Below, piece by piece: positions 6,891 through 9,971 of a stretch of 9,971 nucleotides of DNA. The stretch is from Anaerolineae bacterium. GTDB taxonomy: Bacteria > Chloroflexota > Anaerolineae > Anaerolineales > Villigracilaceae. Location: the NCBI GenBank assembly GCA_003524705.1, contig DQGV01000165.1, positions 1 through 9,971 of the forward strand, read 5' to 3'. The translations under genes were made by a program, and so were the position numbers. Under the pieces are notes generated by a model. The model searched no databases, was not told the origin of the DNA, and worked only from the letters and a program-made list of their open reading frames with translations. Position 1 is the stretch's first letter; every line of letters starts with the position of its first letter.

Positions 6891-7869
6891 AGAAAAATAT
6901 TCAGGGCAAAAAGTTTTAATCACAGGCGGGCTTGGGTTTATCGGTAGTAACCTCGCGCGCAAGTTGATTGAAGTAGGTGCGCTAGTAACAATCATTGATA
7001 ACCTTGAGTCAGATTCGGGTGCAAATTTATGTAATGTAGAAGAGATAAAGAATCAAATCGAAATTATACAAAGTGATATTGGAAATGAAAACGAATTAAC
7101 TTCTGTTCTGAAAGATAAAAAATATTTGTTTAATTTAGCGGGACAAAATAGCCATATTGGTAGCATGAATGACCCATACAAAGATCTAACTGTGAATGCA
7201 GACAGTCAATTAAAAATTTTAGAGGTTTGTCGTTTATATAATCCTGAAATAAAAATTGTGTTTGCAGGCACGCGCCAAGTATATGGACGTGCCAAATATT
7301 TACCTGTGGATGAAAAACATTTAATTACGCCATTGGATAACAATGGCGTTAGCAAACGTGCAGGTGAGATGTATCATATTGTTTATAACCGTGTGTATGA
7401 TATGGCAACTTGTGTTTTAAGAATGACAAATGTGTATGGCGAGCGCATGAGAATTAAAGATGATAAGTTAACATTCGTGGGTTGGTGGATTCGACAATTG
7501 TTAGAAGGTCAAACGATTCAAATTTATGGTGATGGAAGTCAGATACGAGATTTCAATTATGTTGATGATGTCGTTTACGCTTTATTATTGTGTGCAAGCA
7601 ATCCGTTCGCTTATGGAAAAATTTATAATTTAGGCGGCGAGCCAATCACGTTGCTTGAGCTTGCTCAATTGATGATTCAAATTCACGGCACAGGAAATTA
7701 TGAACTCATCACCTATCCTGCCAATAGAAAACGCATTGACATTGGTGATTATTATGGCAACTATAGTTTCATCAATACTGAATTGGGCTGGCAACCGCAA
7801 ATCAGTTTACAAGATGGTATGAAAAAAACAATTGAGTTTTATAAACAACACAAAGATAATTACTTTTAA
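6880..7869 (+). CDS. NAD(P)-dependent sugar epimerase/dehydratase, extended SDR, lacking the canonical catalytic Tyr
   Basis: This 329-residue extended short-chain dehydrogenase/reductase is probably active on a nucleotide sugar. The dinucleotide-binding motif is ITGGLGFIGSN (14-24), with D40 at the end of strand 2 as in NAD-preferring members. FAGTRQVYG (128-136) is the active-site Ser/Thr region, RMTNVYGERM (181-190) is substrate-binding, and IYGDGSQIRDFNYVDD (215-230) is the conserved C-terminal substrate motif. The YxxxK motif reads NGVSK (155-159): Lys159 is kept but the Tyr position is Asn155. I recall relatives with a similar VNGINK motif, so this may mark a subfamily rather than a dead enzyme. 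The ATG at 6880 overlaps the GT2 gene. The nearest SD-like AAGGA is 17 nt away, so initiation is probably coupled. 4-epimerase, 4,6-dehydratase or 4-reductase activity cannot be separated by eye. Confidence 0.88.
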   Translation: MGIEEKYSGQKVLITGGLGFIGSNLARKLIEVGALVTIIDNLESDSGANLCNVEEIKNQIEIIQSDIGNENELTSVLKDKKYLFNLAGQNSHIGSMNDPYKDLTVNADSQLKILEVCRLYNPEIKIVFAGTRQVYGRAKYLPVDEKHLITPLDNNGVSKRAGEMYHIVYNRVYDMATCVLRMTNVYGERMRIKDDKLTFVGWWIRQLLEGQTIQIYGDGSQIRDFNYVDDVVYALLLCASNPFAYGKIYNLGGEPITLLELAQLMIQIHGTGNYELITYPANRKRIDIGDYYGNYSFINTELGWQPQISLQDGMKKTIEFYKQHKDNYF

Positions 7870-7870
7870 G

Positions 7871-8968
7871 ATGAATGAAATTCCAATTATTGATTTGAAA
7901 AAACAATACGAGTCCATTCAAACCGAATTGGATGAAGCATTGAAACGTGTTTTTACAAAAGGGATTTACATTCTTGGTGATGAAGTCTCTGCCTTTGAAT
8001 CTGAATTCGCAAAGTATTGCAACGCCTCATACGGGGTGGGAGTTGCTTCTGGCACTGACGCATTGACTTTATCTTTATTAAGTTGTGACGTGAAAGCAGG
8101 CGACGAAGTTATTGCCCCATCTCACACAGCCGTAGCGACCATCTCTGCAATTGAAATGACAGGCGCAAAACCTGTTTTAGTAGATATTGATATTCAAAGA
8201 TACACGCTTGACCCAAGTCAAGTTGAGAAAGCAATTTCAAAGAATACTAAAGCAATCATTCCAGTGCATTTATACGGTTGCCCAGCGGATTTGAATCCAA
8301 TCCTTGAAATGGCACGCCAAAAGAAAATATTTGTGATTGAAGACTGTGCTCAGGCGCATGGTGCAAAGTATCAGGGTCAACGAGCAGGCTCACACGCAGA
8401 TATTGCGGCGTTTAGTTTTTATCCCACAAAAAATTTAGGCGCGTTTGGTGATGGCGGAATGATTATCACAAATGATTCATCTTTAGCGGAAAAGGCAAAA
8501 TTATTGCGTCAGTATGGTTGGAAGAATCGTTATGTCAGCCAAATCAAAGGCATGAATAGCAGGTTAGATGAATTACATGCGGCGATGTTGCGTGTGAAAT
8601 TAAAATATTTAGATGCGTGGAATGCACGCCGTAGAGATGTAGCAAATTTATATTTGAAATTATTATCTGAAACAGAATTGATTTTGCCGATGCAACCACA
8701 AGATTGCGAGCATGTTTTTCATCAATTTGTGATTTGCCATCCAAAGCGTGATGCCTTGAAAGATTTTTTATATCAAAAAGGGATTCATACGCTGATTCAT
8801 TATCCCGTGCCAGTGCATTTGCAACCTGCTTATAAAAATCTTGGTTATGCAAAAGGCTCTTTGCCAAACACAGAAAAAGTTTGTGATGAAATTTTGTCTT
8901 TGCCGTTATATCCAGAATTGACGGAAGAGCAAGTTGAGTTTGTTTGTAAATGTATTATTAAGTTTTAA
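7871..8968 (+). CDS. DegT/DnrJ/EryC1 PLP-dependent sugar aminotransferase (3-keto-sugar type likely)
   Basis: This 365-residue fold-type I PLP enzyme aminates keto-sugar nucleotides. In this numbering: GTDAL (61-65) contacts the PLP phosphate, EDCAQAHGA (157-165) holds the Asp that binds the pyridine nitrogen, SFYPTKNLGAFGDGG (182-196) carries Schiff-base Lys187, and GMNSRLDELHAA (227-238) completes the site. HLYGCPADLNPI and LIHYPVPVHLQPAY resemble the FdtB/QdtB/DesV branch, which makes 3-amino-3,6-dideoxyhexoses (inference from recalled motifs). An in-frame ATG at 7832 would add 13 non-family residues inside the previous gene. The ATG at 7871 gives MNEIPIIDLKKQY, the usual start, 1 nt after the SDR stop. 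There is no good SD, so coupling is likely. It is the last cassette gene, with direct repeat copy B beginning at its stop codon. The partner nucleotidyltransferase and ketoisomerase genes are not in the window. Confidence 0.92.
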   Translation: MNEIPIIDLKKQYESIQTELDEALKRVFTKGIYILGDEVSAFESEFAKYCNASYGVGVASGTDALTLSLLSCDVKAGDEVIAPSHTAVATISAIEMTGAKPVLVDIDIQRYTLDPSQVEKAISKNTKAIIPVHLYGCPADLNPILEMARQKKIFVIEDCAQAHGAKYQGQRAGSHADIAAFSFYPTKNLGAFGDGGMIITNDSSLAEKAKLLRQYGWKNRYVSQIKGMNSRLDELHAAMLRVKLKYLDAWNARRRDVANLYLKLLSETELILPMQPQDCEHVFHQFVICHPKRDALKDFLYQKGIHTLIHYPVPVHLQPAYKNLGYAKGSLPNTEKVCDEILSLPLYPELTEEQVEFVCKCIIKF

Positions 8969-9006
8969 TTTATCAATATGGCGTAAGAGGTGTGTTAGAT
9001 TTTAAG
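8968..9006 (+). repeat. 39-nt direct repeat, copy B (downstream of the sugar cassette)
   Basis: This is the second copy of 3277-3315, in the same orientation and 35/39 identical. It begins on the last base of the aminotransferase stop codon and extends over the stop codon and part of the last sense codon of the converging minus-strand gene, so it fills nearly the whole 33-nt gap. No GC-rich terminator hairpin is visible in this convergent gap. Confidence 0.7.
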
Positions 9007-9643
9007 CAAAAAACAAACTTATCATTTTTGTTATAAAAGCGAGAAAGATTGCTGGAATACCGATTAGAAAGCTTTTTGCCGCGGCTGGATTAGATGAAAT
9101 GATTTTTCTAATACTAATTTTTTCTGCTACTTTTTCATTTGATGAAACTGCCATTTCAATATCTTCTGCTGAACCCGTGATACTTTCAGTAAATGCCGAT
9201 GCCAACAAATAACTAAAATAAGCAAATGGGCAAATCACTAATAAATGAAATAAAAAGTATGCCAGCAAAATAGGCAATGTAACTAATGCGATGATTTGCC
9301 CCAAACAACCTAACGAAAAAGAACTATTGGGCATTCTTTTTGCTCCTAGCCCTACTGCCCAAACTGATGAAATAATACCTAAGAATATAAAGTTATCGCT
9401 TAAAAACTTGATTGGATTAGGAGAGGTCATATCATCTATTCCATCAAAGTCTTTTAATATATCTGATTTTTGCACAAACCCTAAACCTGTTCCATAATAA
9501 CCAATAATCGTAAGTACGAAACCAATTTTATTTAACCAAGTATCTTGACCATATTTAAACAGCAAAATCAATTCACCTGCTATTAGTAGTAAAAAAATTG
9601 TGATGACAAGGATGTATAAAGTTTGCTTTTTCATAATACCCAT
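9002..9643 (-). CDS. Multi-pass membrane protein of unknown function
   Basis: I do not recognise this 213-residue protein. Hydrophobic segments lie near 8-29, 39-56, 84-100, 111-149 (long, probably two helices) and 190-212, suggesting about six membrane passes. The soluble parts are a short acidic loop (60-74, ILKDFDGIDDM) and a charged stretch (157-180) before the last helix. No catalytic, binding or transporter motif is evident. The first ATG (9643) directly follows a TATAAT box; a second in-frame ATG at 9634 (MKKQTLYILV) may be the true start if this box is the promoter, giving 210 residues. The C-terminal Ala codon and stop lie partly or wholly in direct repeat copy B, so the 3' end may have been set by repeat insertion. 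It converges on the sugar cassette, and nothing in it suggests a shared function. Confidence 0.7.
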   Translation of the reverse strand: MGIMKKQTLYILVITIFLLLIAGELILLFKYGQDTWLNKIGFVLTIIGYYGTGLGFVQKSDILKDFDGIDDMTSPNPIKFLSDNFIFLGIISSVWAVGLGAKRMPNSSFSLGCLGQIIALVTLPILLAYFLFHLLVICPFAYFSYLLASAFTESITGSAEDIEMAVSSNEKVAEKISIRKIISSNPAAAKSFLIGIPAIFLAFITKMISLFFA

Positions 9644-9649
9644 TATACA
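9644..9649 (-). promoter_or_regulatory. Possible -10 box for the unknown membrane protein
   Basis: TATAAT (minus strand, 9649-9644) abuts the annotated ATG. The -35 candidates are poor: TTGATT at only 14 bp spacing and TTATTG at 17 bp. If used, transcription would start near 9637, giving an almost leaderless message that begins translation at the ATG at 9634. No SD sequence precedes either ATG. Confidence 0.3.
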
Positions 9650-9680
9650 AATCTGTTTTTAAAAATCAATAAGCAATTTA

Positions 9681-9971
9681 CTAATTACCAATTACTGCTT
9701 CCACAACTTCCTTCCTCTCAGCCACCCTCCCAGCAAAATAAGCCAAAATGACCCCCATTATAAAAAGCCCAATATTCAAATAAAACGGAAAATTCTTATT
9801 CATCGCCGAAAGATTTCCTGCAATCCAACCAAATGGTGACGTGAACAGAATCACAATCACATACAAAATAGATTGAATGCGTGCGCGTTCTTTTGGGTCT
9901 ACTGCCAACACAATCATTTGATCTAACAATGGGCTAACAGCCGCCATACTACAAGCCTCTAGAAAAACACT
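9681..9971 (-). CDS. C-terminal end of an MFS transporter (5' end outside window)
   Basis: The frame is open from the right edge to a TAG at 9683-9681, giving the last 96 residues; no stop precedes the internal Met at 9947, which is therefore not the start. The visible part reads as the last helices of a major facilitator: PLLDQMIVLAVDPKERARIQ (a loop with the acidic/Arg-rich MFS pattern), then two hydrophobic segments (ILYVIVILFTSPFGWIAGNL and FYLNIGLFIMGVILAYFAG) separated by a short polar loop, and a charged tail. Substrate cannot be inferred. It ends 37 nt before the following minus-strand gene, with no clear terminator between them. Confidence 0.65.
   Translation of the reverse strand, partial: SVFLEACSMAAVSPLLDQMIVLAVDPKERARIQSILYVIVILFTSPFGWIAGNLSAMNKNFPFYLNIGLFIMGVILAYFAGRVAERKEVVEAVIGN

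Noticed and set aside
7832..7870. Upstream in-frame ATG for the aminotransferase at 7832
   Set aside because: The extra 13 residues lie wholly within the SDR gene and do not look like the family. The ATG at 7871 gives the usual IDLKxQY start.
8544..8867. 107-codon minus-strand frame inside the aminotransferase, and a similar one at 4523-4732 inside the GT-C gene
   Set aside because: They are antisense to conserved coding sequence, with no RBS or recognisable domain.
1..9971. CRISPR array, tRNA/rRNA genes, transposase or phage integrase, toxin-antitoxin pair or defence system
   Set aside because: No regularly spaced repeats, no tRNA-like or rRNA-like sequence, and no matching protein motifs were seen on either strand.

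Overview
The window is AT-rich (by eye roughly 40% GC) bacterial DNA. Three things suggest the phylum Chloroflexota, probably class Anaerolineae: the ClpC N-terminus, the start of a secreted metallopeptidase-like protein of a type I associate with that class, and several short palindromic or dispersed-looking repeats in the gaps. This is inference from recalled sequence character, not from a search. No rRNA, tRNA, CRISPR array, IS transposase or phage gene is visible.

Layout. Left part, minus strand: the N-terminal 172 residues of a membrane-anchored, exported protein, probably a metallopeptidase, run off the left edge (516-1). Upstream of it lies a complete ClpC-type AAA+ unfoldase gene (3198-721), with a hairpin terminator-like structure (627-664) between them. 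The clpC leader carries a strong 10-bp hairpin that ends exactly where the Shine-Dalgarno sequence begins. Middle part, plus strand: a compact five-gene cassette (3436-8968) is transcribed divergently from clpC. Its genes overlap or lie within 9 nt of each other, and it has an extended -10 promoter (TGGTATAAT). In order it encodes a GT-C (GT39/ArnT-like) membrane glycosyltransferase, a class I SAM methyltransferase, a GT2 polyprenyl-phosphate-sugar-synthase-like enzyme, an extended-SDR NAD-dependent sugar epimerase/dehydratase, and a DegT/DnrJ/EryC1 PLP sugar aminotransferase. Right part, minus strand: a multi-pass membrane protein of unknown function converges on the cassette, followed upstream by the C-terminal end of an MFS transporter that runs off the right edge.

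How the genes may work together (inference): the SDR and aminotransferase make or modify a nucleotide-linked keto/amino sugar; the GT2 enzyme loads a sugar onto a polyprenyl-phosphate carrier; the GT-C enzyme uses such a carrier-linked sugar on the outer face of the membrane; the methyltransferase modifies sugar, lipid or product. Nucleotidyltransferase, canonical 4,6-dehydratase, ketoisomerase and flippase genes are absent, so the pathway must depend on loci elsewhere.

Most notable observations: (1) a 39-nt direct repeat (35/39 identical) brackets the five-gene cassette almost exactly, at 3277-3315 and 8968-9006; (2) the SDR has Asn where the catalytic Tyr of YxxxK should be; (3) the clpC leader hairpin abuts the ribosome binding site; (4) the GT-C enzyme has a long hydrophobic N-terminal extension ahead of its acidic loop. 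I found no clearly new defence or mobile system.
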